From Pseudonocardia sp. MH-G8 (GTDB lineage: Bacteria; Actinomycetota; Actinomycetes; Mycobacteriales; Pseudonocardiaceae): 64,000 nucleotides of DNA. Positions 9,970 through 17,493 of the stretch are shown here, one piece after another (the stretch's first letter is position 1; each line of letters opens with the position of its first letter). Under the pieces are notes generated by a model that made no database searches, was not told the origin of the DNA, and saw only the letters and a list, made by a program, of their open reading frames with translations. The position numbers were made by a program, and so were the translations under genes. Location of the stretch: positions 376,382 to 440,381 of the forward strand of contig NZ_NKYF01000003.1 of the NCBI RefSeq assembly GCF_002262885.1, read 5' to 3'.

Positions 9970-10713
9970 TCAGCCTCCCCTGTGGCGGACGGACAGGTCG
10001 AAGAGGATGTTGACGCCGTTCAGCAGCGACTGGCCCTTGCTGCGGGAGTACTCGGTGTATCGGATCGACACCGGGATCTCGCGGACCCGCCACCGGGAAC
10101 GACCGAGGTAGGACACGATCTCCGAGGCGTGCGCCATGCCGTTCATGCTGATCTGCAGCTGGTCGGCCACGGGCCGGGTGAGCACGCGCAGGCCGTTGTG
10201 CGCGTCGGTGAGCCGCAGCTTGCGCCCCGCGGGGCTGAGCAGCACCGCCACGCGCAGCACGACGCGCTTGAGCAGCGGCACCGAGGCGGCGTGGTCGGCG
10301 AACCTGGTGCCGAGCACCACGTCGGCCTGCCCGGAGCGGGCCACCTCGAGCATCGCGGCGGCATCCTCGAGCCGGTGCTGCCCGTCGGCGTCGTAGGTGA
10401 CGAAGTACTGGGCTCCCGGCTGCACCCGGGCGTAGGACAGGCCGGTCTGGAGCGCGGCGCCCTGGCCGAGGTTCACCGGGTGCCGCACGAGGTGCGCGCC
10501 GGTGCGCAGCACGACCTCCGCGGAGCCGTCGCCGCTGCCGTCGTCGACGCACACGACGTTCGGGAAGACCTCGAGGACCTGCCGGATCACCGACTCCAGC
10601 ACCGGCGCCTCGTTGAAGACGGGGATCACGACCCAGACGTCGTCGTTGCGTCGGCCGTGGGCGGTGGTCACACCGTCCTCCTCCTCGTCGCGTGCTTCAG
10701 GTGATCCGGGCAT
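9970..10713 (-). CDS. Polyprenyl-phosphate glycosyltransferase (family 2, DPM1-like)
   Basis: A 247-residue soluble GT2 enzyme. WVVIPVFNEAPVLESVI begins the nucleotide-binding half, VVCVDDGSGDGS follows, YDADGQHRLED carries the DxD metal site, and TDAHNGLRVLTR is the C-terminal motif typical of enzymes that load a sugar onto a polyprenyl phosphate. It would supply a lipid-linked monosaccharide for GT-C enzymes that act outside, such as the AftB-like gene downstream. The neighbouring DUF2304 protein is the usual companion. ATG 10713 is kept as the start; the first 25 residues are polar and poorly conserved, so a later start is possible. Confidence 0.8.
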   Translation of the reverse strand: MPGSPEARDEEEDGVTTAHGRRNDDVWVVIPVFNEAPVLESVIRQVLEVFPNVVCVDDGSGDGSAEVVLRTGAHLVRHPVNLGQGAALQTGLSYARVQPGAQYFVTYDADGQHRLEDAAAMLEVARSGQADVVLGTRFADHAASVPLLKRVVLRVAVLLSPAGRKLRLTDAHNGLRVLTRPVADQLQISMNGMAHASEIVSYLGRSRWRVREIPVSIRYTEYSRSKGQSLLNGVNILFDLSVRHRGG

Positions 10714-10725
10714 GGCCGCGTCAAC

Positions 10726-12018
10726 CTACCGGCGGCCGGCCGCGGGGGACGCACCCACACCCGCCCGCACCGCGCGCAGCGCCCGCAGGACCCCGACGAG
10801 GAGCACCGCGAGCACCACCAGTGGCCCGACGAGCTGCGCGAGCAGCGCGGCCTGGATCGCCTCCGGTCCCCCCACCAGTACCACCAGGAACACGACCGCA
10901 CCCACGATCCACCCGGTCGTGACCGTGCGCTGCCGGCCCAGCGCGAGCAGCGTGGGCTGCACCACCAGCGCGAGCATCATCACCAGCGTGGCCGTCCCGA
11001 GCATGGCGAGCGTCGCCACGGACGGGCGGTGTGCGGTGTTGAACAGGAAATCGGCCGCCCACGGCCCGAGCCAGACGCACCCGGCCACGCCGAGCAGCCC
11101 CAGCCCGGCCACCAGCGCGAGCGCCTGCCAGAGCCGGCGCGTCAGCTCCCCGTACCGGCCCTGCGTGGCGGCCCGCGTGACGTGGGGCAACAACACCGCC
11201 TGCACCGGGGCGAACAGGAACAGCGGCACCCGTGCCAGCACGAACGTGGACGCGAAGACGGCGGCGGACACCAGGTCGTCGGGCGAGCGGTAGGTCACGA
11301 CGACCGGGGCGAGGTTGGCCAGCAACTGGCTGAGCGCGATGGCCCCCACCAGGTAGAGCAGCGACCGGCCCATGCCCTCGGGAGGGCTCGCCGCTTCTGC
11401 GGGCATCGGGAGCCGCAGCGTGGCCACCACGCTCAAGGCCGCGATCGCCGACCCCACCGCGAAGGCGAACCCGTACGCGGACGGCCACTCCAGCGCGAGC
11501 GCCAGCAGCACCAGGCACGGCAGCAGCCGCACCGCACCTTCGACGTAGAGCGTGCGCGCGTAGGGCGCGAACCGCTGCTGCCCACCGAGCAGCCCGCGCG
11601 CCCAGTACACCGCGCCCGATCCGGCGATGGCGACGAGCAGCGCCGCCAGCAGACCCGTCCGCCATTCGAGCACCCGGCCCAGCACCAGCGGCCACGCCAC
11701 GAGGACGATGGCGACGAGCGCGCCGAACGACCAGAGCGCGAGCACCCCGGCGCGGCGGGCGATCGGTCGCAGCGGCTCCCCGCGGGCGGCGGCGGCGCTG
11801 ACGGCGCGGCTCGTCTCCTGCTCCAGCGCCGCGAAGATCCCGGGACCGATGATGTTCACGAGCATGTACAGCGACACGAGCGCGTTGAGCGCACCCGCAT
11901 CGACCGGGCCCTCGAACACGTGCCCGACGACCGCGACGAACGCGTAGCCGGCCGCACCGAGCACCCCGAGCCCCGCGGCGAGGTGCGCCGCGGTGCCGAG
12001 ACGGCCTGCGGGGTTCAC
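10726..12018 (-). CDS. Polysaccharide flippase (Wzx/MurJ-like membrane protein)
   Basis: A 430-residue protein with about twelve to fourteen membrane segments and the overall look of the MOP flippase superfamily. The early loop NIIGPGIFAALEQETSRAVS and the mid-protein FVLARVPLFLFAPVQAVLLP are the parts most like polysaccharide exporters. It probably moves a lipid-linked glycan or sugar across the plasma membrane, and it heads an operon with two glycosyltransferases, a DUF2304 protein and an AftB-like transferase. GTG 12018 is supported by TACCGT at 12030-12025, so the operon likely starts here, apart from the methyltransferase upstream. The cargo is unknown. Confidence 0.7.
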   Translation of the reverse strand: MNPAGRLGTAAHLAAGLGVLGAAGYAFVAVVGHVFEGPVDAGALNALVSLYMLVNIIGPGIFAALEQETSRAVSAAAARGEPLRPIARRAGVLALWSFGALVAIVLVAWPLVLGRVLEWRTGLLAALLVAIAGSGAVYWARGLLGGQQRFAPYARTLYVEGAVRLLPCLVLLALALEWPSAYGFAFAVGSAIAALSVVATLRLPMPAEAASPPEGMGRSLLYLVGAIALSQLLANLAPVVVTYRSPDDLVSAAVFASTFVLARVPLFLFAPVQAVLLPHVTRAATQGRYGELTRRLWQALALVAGLGLLGVAGCVWLGPWAADFLFNTAHRPSVATLAMLGTATLVMMLALVVQPTLLALGRQRTVTTGWIVGAVVFLVVLVGGPEAIQAALLAQLVGPLVVLAVLLVGVLRALRAVRAGVGASPAAGRR

Positions 12019-12024
12019 GTGCCC

Positions 12025-12030
12025 ACGGTA
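12025..12030 (-). promoter_or_regulatory. -10 element of the flippase operon (leaderless)
   Basis: Minus-strand TACCGT ends 6 nt before the GTG at 12018. It suggests that the flippase operon has its own start rather than being read only from the methyltransferase gene. Confidence 0.45.
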
Positions 12031-12049
12031 GAGCCCGCGCCGATGCCGC

Positions 12050-12655
12050 TCAGTTCCGGGCGAGGGTGACGAACTCGTTGTACGGGAAGACCCGGCCCAC
12101 TGGCCGCGGGAACGGGAAGGAGTACTGCCGCGCCACCGTCAGCCCCACGGTCTCGCACAGGGCCGCGACCTCGGCGAACCCGCAGAAGCGGACGTGCGTG
12201 GCGTCGGTGGTGTAGCCCTTCTCCTGCGGCGTGATCAGCACGGCCTTGCCGCCCTTGCGCACGAACGGCAGGTAGGTGCGCAGCAGCCCGACCGCGTCCT
12301 CCTCCGTCATGTGTTCGACGACGTGCGCGGCCAGCAGGCTGTCGAAGGAACCCTCACGGGCCTGCGCTCCCTGGAGGAACTCGGCGCTCGTGTACGCCTC
12401 CAGCCCGCGTTCCCGGGCCATCGCCACGGAGGACGCGTTGTGGTCGACCCCGACGCCGTCCCCGCCGAGGTGGGCGAGGTTGCGCCCCAGCCCGCACCCG
12501 ATGTCGAGCGTGCGGCCCAGGTGGAGACGACGGATGTTCCAGCGGTACGGCGCCTGCACGTCCAGCCACTGCTTCCACCGGGCCTGCTCCAGGGTCTTCA
12601 GGCGTTCGGCGTAGTCCGGGGCATCGGTGCCGGGTCGCCCTTCTGGTTCCGTCAC
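12050..12655 (-). CDS. Class I SAM-dependent methyltransferase
   Basis: A 201-residue protein with the SAM-binding glycine loop TLDIGCGLGRNLAHLGG near residue 50, an acidic VGVDHNASS after strand 2, and LLAAHVVEHMTEEDAVGLL as the post-I motif of the Methyltransf_11/23 group. The C-terminal half (KGYTTDATHVRFCGFAEVAAL) resembles methyltransferases found in glycan and lipid loci. The substrate is unknown. The start is the GTG at 12655; an open frame continues far upstream but lacks family features. It ends 31 bp before the flippase operon on the same strand, so some read-through is possible. Confidence 0.75.
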   Translation of the reverse strand: MTEPEGRPGTDAPDYAERLKTLEQARWKQWLDVQAPYRWNIRRLHLGRTLDIGCGLGRNLAHLGGDGVGVDHNASSVAMARERGLEAYTSAEFLQGAQAREGSFDSLLAAHVVEHMTEEDAVGLLRTYLPFVRKGGKAVLITPQEKGYTTDATHVRFCGFAEVAALCETVGLTVARQYSFPFPRPVGRVFPYNEFVTLARN

Positions 12656-12865
12656 GGTTGCCAGTGTGACTGTCGCGGACGCCGCTCGCGATGCCGCCCC
12701 CACATGGAGCAGCACGGACGGGGTCACCAGCACCGCACACCGACTCCTGCGCTCACGCACCGACTGCAGTCGGTGTGCCGGCACCACGATCGGTGTGGCA
12801 GTGGGGTGATGAGGAACGTCGAGGGGCACCAGGCCCGCGAGACGCGCGCCGGGACGCTGCCAAAT

Positions 12866-12880
12866 ATTGTGTGACACAAT
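12866..12880. promoter_or_regulatory. Perfect palindrome before the toxin-antitoxin-like pair (operator)
   Basis: ATTGTGT-G-ACACAAT is a perfect 7-1-7 inverted repeat. It ends 6 nt before the GTG of the first gene and overlaps a TATTGT -10 candidate at 12865-12870. It is strikingly AT-rich for this DNA. It is a good candidate for autorepression by the ribbon-helix-helix protein encoded just downstream. Confidence 0.6.
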
Positions 12881-12886
12881 TGCCCG

Positions 12887-13126
12887 GTGCTGCCGATCCG
12901 GTTCACTCGCTCCGCCCGCAAGCACCGGATCGGTCGCGCGCACGCCGAGCACGTCATCAGGACCATCCCTTACACCCGCTATCCAGCGACCGAAGACCTC
13001 GATCCTCGGGTGGAGTGGATCGGGCCCGACGACCGTGGCATCGAACTGGAGATCATCGCCGTGGAACTGCCGGACATATGGCTGGTCATCCACGTCATGC
13101 CCACCGCGTTGAGGAGGAACCGATGA
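12887..13126 (+). CDS. Putative toxin of a type II toxin-antitoxin pair (BrnT/RelE-like size)
   Basis: A small basic protein of 79 residues: FTRSARKHRIGRAHAEHVI near the N-terminus, then GPDDRGIELEIIAVELPD, and IWLVIHVMPTAL at the end. I recall this pattern from unnamed actinobacterial proteins next to ribbon-helix-helix antitoxins; the core of alternating charged and beta-prone residues would suit a BrnT/RelE-type RNase fold, but no family assignment is secure. The GTG start at 12887 follows the palindrome directly. The stop TGA overlaps the ATG of the next gene (ATGA), the usual coupling in such pairs. The toxin role is inferred from context, not from catalytic residues. Confidence 0.55.
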   Translation: MLPIRFTRSARKHRIGRAHAEHVIRTIPYTRYPATEDLDPRVEWIGPDDRGIELEIIAVELPDIWLVIHVMPTALRRNR

Positions 13127-13440
13127 GCCGCGATCCCGAGGAGCGTGAGGTCCCCGAGATCCTCGACCAGGAGGTCGATCTCGACCGCGAGGACGTGCGG
13201 GACAGCCGGGGCCGGCGACTCGACACCGATTACGTCGAGCGTGCCGTCGCCGACGTGCGCAGTCGGCGCGGCCGCCCCTCGCTATCGGAGGGAGCAACCG
13301 GCGAACCGTCCCCGCACGTCTCGTTCCGGGTTCCGGAGCAGACCCGCCGCCGCCTCGACGAGGTCGCCCGCGCCGAGGGGCGCCCGGCATCCGAGATCGC
13401 CCGCGAGGCCCTGGACCGCTACCTCAGCGGGCACGCGTAG
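13123..13440 (+). CDS. Ribbon-helix-helix antitoxin-like regulator
   Basis: A 105-residue acidic protein. The C-terminal part reads HVSFRVPEQTRRRLDEVARA followed by EGRPASEIAREALDRYL, a complete ribbon-helix-helix DNA-binding module (beta strand, helix, helix). The N-terminal 60 residues are strongly acidic (PEILDQEVDLDREDVRD) and could neutralise the basic partner. In most RHH antitoxins the DNA-binding part comes first, so this order (acidic first, RHH last) is less common. AGGAGG-like purines (GAGGAGG) lie just before the ATG at 13123, inside the upstream gene. It probably binds the palindrome at 12866-12880. Confidence 0.7.
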   Translation: MSRDPEEREVPEILDQEVDLDREDVRDSRGRRLDTDYVERAVADVRSRRGRPSLSEGATGEPSPHVSFRVPEQTRRRLDEVARAEGRPASEIAREALDRYLSGHA

Positions 13441-13499
13441 GTCGTCTGACCTGCCCGGCCGCAGCGCACGAGCGCCCTTTCCGAACCCGCGCAGAGCGC

Positions 13500-13760
13500 T
13501 CACGTCGATCTCAAGCGCGATTCTTCGGCGAGCGCCTGTGCCTGGATCGCGTACCAATGGATCTGGCACGGCCAGCGCTGCCGGACGGCATGGGCGCCGG
13601 TGAAGCACACGCTGCATCGGCCGGAGCCGTCGTCGACGTGCCGGGAGAGGAGCCGGACGGCCATCCCTGGTTGCTGGGCGAAGGCCTGGGCGAGAGCCTG
13701 GATCAGGGCTGCGGACACGTTGCGGGAAGTTATGGCGCGGTCACCGCGAGTCGTTGACAC
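13500..13760 (-). CDS. Small Cys-containing protein downstream of XRE regulator
   Basis: An 86-residue protein. The informative part is RHVDDGSGRCSVC followed by AVRQRWPCQIHWYA, with the CxxC pair and third Cys in the spacing seen in small actinobacterial proteins encoded beside XRE regulators (remembered pattern: D-GRCxxC...WPC). The cysteines may bind zinc. It starts 12 bp after the stop of the XRE gene on the same strand, so the two are probably co-transcribed. Start is GTG 13760, or GTG 13718 if the first 14 residues are not used. Function unknown. The base composition (about 60 percent GC) is lower than its neighbours. Confidence 0.55.
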   Translation of the reverse strand: MSTTRGDRAITSRNVSAALIQALAQAFAQQPGMAVRLLSRHVDDGSGRCSVCFTGAHAVRQRWPCQIHWYAIQAQALAEESRLRST

Positions 13761-13772
13761 CCAGTTGACGGG

Positions 13773-14963
13773 CTATGCGCCGACGCCCATCCGCCAGGCC
13801 AGGCCGCGCAGATCCCGGTCGAGCGCCCTGCCCCGCGAGCGACGGTGCAGGTCGGCGACCGTCTCGCGGATCAGGGGATGCGCACGAATCCGCTGCGGAG
13901 CAAGCTTCTCGGCCCGCAGGAGCGCGGCGACCGCCTCCTCGTGGGTGGCCGTCGAGGCCGCCAGGCCCCGGCCGATCTCGGACCAGTAGTCCGCGTGCCG
14001 ACCCGGGACGGGAATGGTTCGGACGTCCCAGCCCGCCGCGAGCTCGCGGACCCGACCGCCTTCTCCCGACTCCACCGCCACGGACAACCGCCACACGCGG
14101 ACGTTCGTCGGGCCGAAGAGCATCCCGGCGAACCCGTGGCCGTCGGCGATCCCGGTGGCGAGGCGCTCGGCCTCATCGAGCCGCTCGGCCGCCCGGTCTG
14201 GTCGACCCATGGTGGCCTCCGAGAGGGCGGCTCCGAGGTGCAGGGCTCCGGCCATCTCCCGGCAACGCACGTCGTCCAGACGGCCGGCCAGCGCGTCGAT
14301 GCTCCGGTCGGCGAGTGCGATGGCACGGGCACGACCGCTGGTGGACGCCGTGACCATCGCGGCGAATCCGTGCCATGCCGGGTCGTCCAGCTGGTCGGCG
14401 GCTTGACGGGCCCGAAGGGCGGCGAAGGCAGGAAGCCCGCGGACTCCGAGGGTTTTCGCGGTGACAGCAGCCCGCTGGTAGACGCCGCAGAGCGCCTGCA
14501 GGGCGTCCCGTCGCCGGCCGCCGCCCACGCACCCGTTGAGGTCGGCGATGAGTCCCGGGAGCAGCTCCGCCTGACGGGTGTAGTCGTTCCGGAAGCGGGC
14601 GGCGGCCATCTCGTCAAGGCGTGTGCGGATACCGGTCCACGGCTCGGTCGCCTCACCCTCGCCGACCTCGATATCGCTGAGGGCTTCCTCGATGCGGGTG
14701 AGGAACGTGCGGGCGGCAATGAGCCCGTCGGCCCGGCCTGCGGGCGGGAACGACGAGCCCAGCTCGCTCGGTGCGACGCGCAGGGCAGCGGCGAGCGATT
14801 CCAGAGTGGACCGCTTGTCCACCGGACGTTGGCCGCGCTCGATCAGGGACAGGTAGGACGCGGAGAATCCTGCGAGCTCGGCGACCGCACGCAGCGACAG
14901 GCCGCGCCACAGCCTGATCTCACGCAGGCGCCGCCCGATCGGGGCGGCGGTCACGTCGACCAT
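13773..14963 (-). CDS. XRE-family transcriptional regulator with helical repeat domain
   Basis: A 396-residue protein. Residues about 8-65 form a Cro/C1 helix-turn-helix (RRLREIRLWRGLSLRAVAEL, then GFSASYLSLIERGQRPVDK). The remaining 320 residues are alpha-helical, Ala/Arg-rich, and look like a TPR-type sensing domain, as in the many actinobacterial XRE regulators that control an adjacent small gene. ATG 14963 is preceded by GGGAG. It diverges from the envelope epimerase gene at 15138 and is followed by the small Cys protein. With the toxin-antitoxin-like pair it forms an accessory patch within the envelope region. The ligand is unknown. Confidence 0.75.
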   Translation of the reverse strand: MVDVTAAPIGRRLREIRLWRGLSLRAVAELAGFSASYLSLIERGQRPVDKRSTLESLAAALRVAPSELGSSFPPAGRADGLIAARTFLTRIEEALSDIEVGEGEATEPWTGIRTRLDEMAAARFRNDYTRQAELLPGLIADLNGCVGGGRRRDALQALCGVYQRAAVTAKTLGVRGLPAFAALRARQAADQLDDPAWHGFAAMVTASTSGRARAIALADRSIDALAGRLDDVRCREMAGALHLGAALSEATMGRPDRAAERLDEAERLATGIADGHGFAGMLFGPTNVRVWRLSVAVESGEGGRVRELAAGWDVRTIPVPGRHADYWSEIGRGLAASTATHEEAVAALLRAEKLAPQRIRAHPLIRETVADLHRRSRGRALDRDLRGLAWRMGVGA

Positions 14964-15125
14964 CGTGAAGCTCCCACCAGCCTGCCGACGCCCCAACCGT
15001 ACGCGGTCGGGCCGAGGGGCGCGTTTCGTCCGTGATCGCGCGCGAGGGTGTGGAACCACTACCTGAGCGTGTAGCTGAGCTCGACACGCGCACACCGCAC
15101 GCTGATCGACGGCGGTGCCGGCAGC

Positions 15126-15131
15126 TACGAT
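15126..15131 (+). promoter_or_regulatory. -10 element of the epimerase-rmlC-rmlD operon (leaderless)
   Basis: TACGAT ends 6 nt before the GTG at 15138. CTGATC at 15102-15107 sits 18 bp upstream as a weak -35. Together they predict a leaderless mRNA for the three-gene operon. Confidence 0.45.
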
Positions 15132-15137
15132 CCCGCC

Positions 15138-16097
15138 GTGCGTGCCGTCGTGACCGGTGGGGCCGGCTTCATCGGGTCCCATCTCGTGGATTCCCTGGTC
15201 GCCGACGGTGTCGACGTCCTCGTGCTGGACGACCTCAGCCACGGCGCCGCCGCGAACCTCGCCGGCTCCGCGGCGGCCGAGCTCGTGGAAGTCGACGTCC
15301 GGGACGCGGCGGGCGTGCACCGCGCCGTCACCGGGTTCGCGCCCGACCTGCTGTTCCACCTGGCCGCGCAGATCGACGTGCGCAAGTCGATGGCCGACCC
15401 GGGCACGGACACCGCGATCAACGTGCTCGGCTCGGTGAACGTCTTCTCCGCGGCGCTGGCGGCGGGCGTGCGGCGCGTGGTGAACACCTCCACCGGCGGG
15501 GCGATCTACGGCGAGACCGACGTCGTGCCGACGCCGGAGACCGTGGCCACCGACCCGCTGTCGCCCTACGGGCTGGGCAAGCGCACCGTGGAGCGCTACG
15601 GCAGCTGGTTCCGGCGCAACCAGGGGCTCGACGTCGTGACCCTGCGCTACGGCAACGTCTACGGCCCGCGCCAGGACCCGCGCGGCGACGCAGGCGTGAT
15701 CGCGATCTTCTGCGACAAGGTGCTGGAGGGCGGCCGGCCCACCGTGTTCGGGGACGGCCGGCAGACCCGCGACTACGTGTTCGTCGGCGACATCGTCGCG
15801 GCCAACCGGGCCGCCGCCGCGGCCGCCGACCTGCCGCACGAGGTCTACAACGTCGGCACCGGCACCGAGGTCGACGTGCTCGCCCTCGCAGAGGCCGTCG
15901 CGGCCGCCGCGGGCGTGGACCCGGCGGCCTTCGCCCCGGAGCTCCGGCCCTCCCGCCCCGGCGAGGTGCTGCGCAGTTGCCTCGACGTCTCCCGCGCCCG
16001 CACCGAGCTCGGCCTGTCCACCCCCACCGACCTGACCACGGGGCTGCGCGCCACCCTCGACTGGGTGCGCACGCTCCCCCGGGAGACTCCGGCATGA
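15138..16097 (+). CDS. NAD-dependent sugar epimerase/dehydratase (GalE-like)
   Basis: A 319-residue extended SDR. It has the Rossmann motif VTGGAGFIGSHLV at residues 5-17, the active-site YGLGK (Tyr-x3-Lys) near residue 150, and RYGNVYGPRQDP in the substrate region. It likely interconverts UDP-glucose and UDP-galactose, which would feed glf, but related UDP-sugar enzymes share these motifs. The stop overlaps the ATG of rmlC (ATGA), so it leads an operon with rmlC and rmlD. The GTG start is supported by the -10 at 15126. Confidence 0.8.
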   Translation: MRAVVTGGAGFIGSHLVDSLVADGVDVLVLDDLSHGAAANLAGSAAAELVEVDVRDAAGVHRAVTGFAPDLLFHLAAQIDVRKSMADPGTDTAINVLGSVNVFSAALAAGVRRVVNTSTGGAIYGETDVVPTPETVATDPLSPYGLGKRTVERYGSWFRRNQGLDVVTLRYGNVYGPRQDPRGDAGVIAIFCDKVLEGGRPTVFGDGRQTRDYVFVGDIVAANRAAAAAADLPHEVYNVGTGTEVDVLALAEAVAAAAGVDPAAFAPELRPSRPGEVLRSCLDVSRARTELGLSTPTDLTTGLRATLDWVRTLPRETPA

Positions 16098-16648
16098 CCG
16101 CCGACACGCTCCAGGTGCACCGGACCTCCATCCCGGGGCTCCTGCACGTCGACCTCGTCGTCCACGAGGACGGGCGCGGCTGGTTCAAGGAGAGCTTCCA
16201 GCGCGCGAAGCTCGAGGCGCAGGGCTTCCCGCCGTTCGAGATCGTGCAGAGCAACGTCTCGTTCAACGCCGAGGTGGGTGTCACCCGCGGCATCCACGCG
16301 GAGCCGTGGGACAAGTTCATCTCGCTGGCCCACGGGCGGGCGTTCGCCGCGATCGTCGACCTGCGCGCCGGGGAGTCGTTCGGGCGGGTGGAGACGGTCG
16401 AGCTGCACCCGGGCAACGCGCTGTACGTGCCCCGCGGGTGCGGCAACTCCTACCAGACCCTCACCCCGGACGTCGTCTACTCGTACCTGGTGAACGAGCA
16501 CTGGTCCCCCGACGCCCGCTACACGCTGATCCAGGCCTACGACCCCGGCTTGGGCATCGACTGGCCGATCGGCGAGGACTCGGCGATCCGCTCGGACAAG
16601 GACCGCGGGCACCCCCCGCTCGCAGACGTCTCCCCGATGGAGGTCTGA
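16094..16648 (+). CDS. rmlC: dTDP-4-dehydrorhamnose 3,5-epimerase family protein
   Basis: A 184-residue cupin-type sugar epimerase. The catalytic His lies in GVTRGIHAEPWDKFISLA and the active-site Tyr region is VVYSYLVNEHWSPDA. The end reads GIDWPIGEDSAIRSDKDR, as in the family. The usual second His motif (HGF) is replaced by GCGNSYQTL, a variant I associate with the RmlC half of corynebacterial RmlCD fusions. It should make dTDP-4-keto-L-rhamnose for the rhamnose of the arabinogalactan linker. It overlaps the epimerase gene by 4 bp and is followed 2 bp later by rmlD. Confidence 0.85.
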   Translation: MTADTLQVHRTSIPGLLHVDLVVHEDGRGWFKESFQRAKLEAQGFPPFEIVQSNVSFNAEVGVTRGIHAEPWDKFISLAHGRAFAAIVDLRAGESFGRVETVELHPGNALYVPRGCGNSYQTLTPDVVYSYLVNEHWSPDARYTLIQAYDPGLGIDWPIGEDSAIRSDKDRGHPPLADVSPMEV

Positions 16649-16650
16649 CG

Positions 16651-17493
16651 GTGCGCGTCCTCGTGCTCGGCGCCGGCGGGCAGGTGGGGCGCGCCCTGGT
16701 GGCCGCGCTGCCGGGCGTCACCGCGCTCGGGCACGCCGATCTCGACATCGCCGACGCCGCGGACGCCGCCATCGACTGGCCCGCCTACGACACCGTCATC
16801 AACGCCGGCGCGTTCACCGACGTGGACGGCGCGCAGACCGACGAGGGCCGTGCGGCCGCCTGGCGCGCCAACGCCGCCGGGCCCGCCGCGCTCGCCGCGC
16901 TCTGCCGGCGGGGCGGCGCGACGCTCGTGCACCTGTCCACCGAGTACGTGTTCGACGGCCGCGCCGCGCAGCCCTACACCGAGGACGCGCCGGTGGCCCC
17001 TCTGTCGGCCTACGGCGCCTCCAAGGCCGCGGGCGACCTGGCCGTGCAGGGCCTCGAGCGCCACTACCTGGTCCGGCCCACCTGGGTGGTCGGCGAGGGC
17101 CGCAACTTCGTGCGCACGATGCTGGGGCTGGCCGCGAAGGGCGTCGAGCCGACGGTGGTGGCCGACCAGATCGGGCGCCCCACGTTCGCCACCGACCTCG
17201 CGGCCGCGATCGTGCACCTCGTCGCGGACGGGGCCCCCTACGGCACCTACCACGTGACGGGCGGCGGCGAGCCGGCCTCGTGGGCCGAGGTCGCGCGGGA
17301 GACGTTCGCGCTGGCGGGACGCTCCGACCTGCGCGTCACCGACACGACCACGGCGGAGTACTTCGCCGGCAAGCCGCAGGCCGCTCCCCGGCCGCTCAAC
17401 AGCGTGCTCGACCTGTCCCGGGCGGTCGCGGCCGGCGTGAAGCCGCCCGACTGGCGCGAGCGGCTCGCCGAGCACGTCAGCTCCCGTACTTGA
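16651..17493 (+). CDS. rmlD: dTDP-4-dehydrorhamnose reductase
   Basis: A 280-residue SDR. It starts with VRVLVLGAGGQVGRALV, the glycine-rich NADPH site, has INAGAFTDVDGAQTD (the RmlD AYT/AFTxVD motif), LSTEYVFDG, and the active-site YGASK. It reduces the 4-keto group to finish dTDP-L-rhamnose. The GTG at 16651 follows rmlC by 2 bp, and rmlC and rmlD are fused in some corynebacteria. Its last 17 bp overlap the 3' end of rmlB on the other strand, so rmlD and rmlB transcripts converge with no spacer. Confidence 0.9.
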   Translation: MRVLVLGAGGQVGRALVAALPGVTALGHADLDIADAADAAIDWPAYDTVINAGAFTDVDGAQTDEGRAAAWRANAAGPAALAALCRRGGATLVHLSTEYVFDGRAAQPYTEDAPVAPLSAYGASKAAGDLAVQGLERHYLVRPTWVVGEGRNFVRTMLGLAAKGVEPTVVADQIGRPTFATDLAAAIVHLVADGAPYGTYHVTGGGEPASWAEVARETFALAGRSDLRVTDTTTAEYFAGKPQAAPRPLNSVLDLSRAVAAGVKPPDWRERLAEHVSSRT

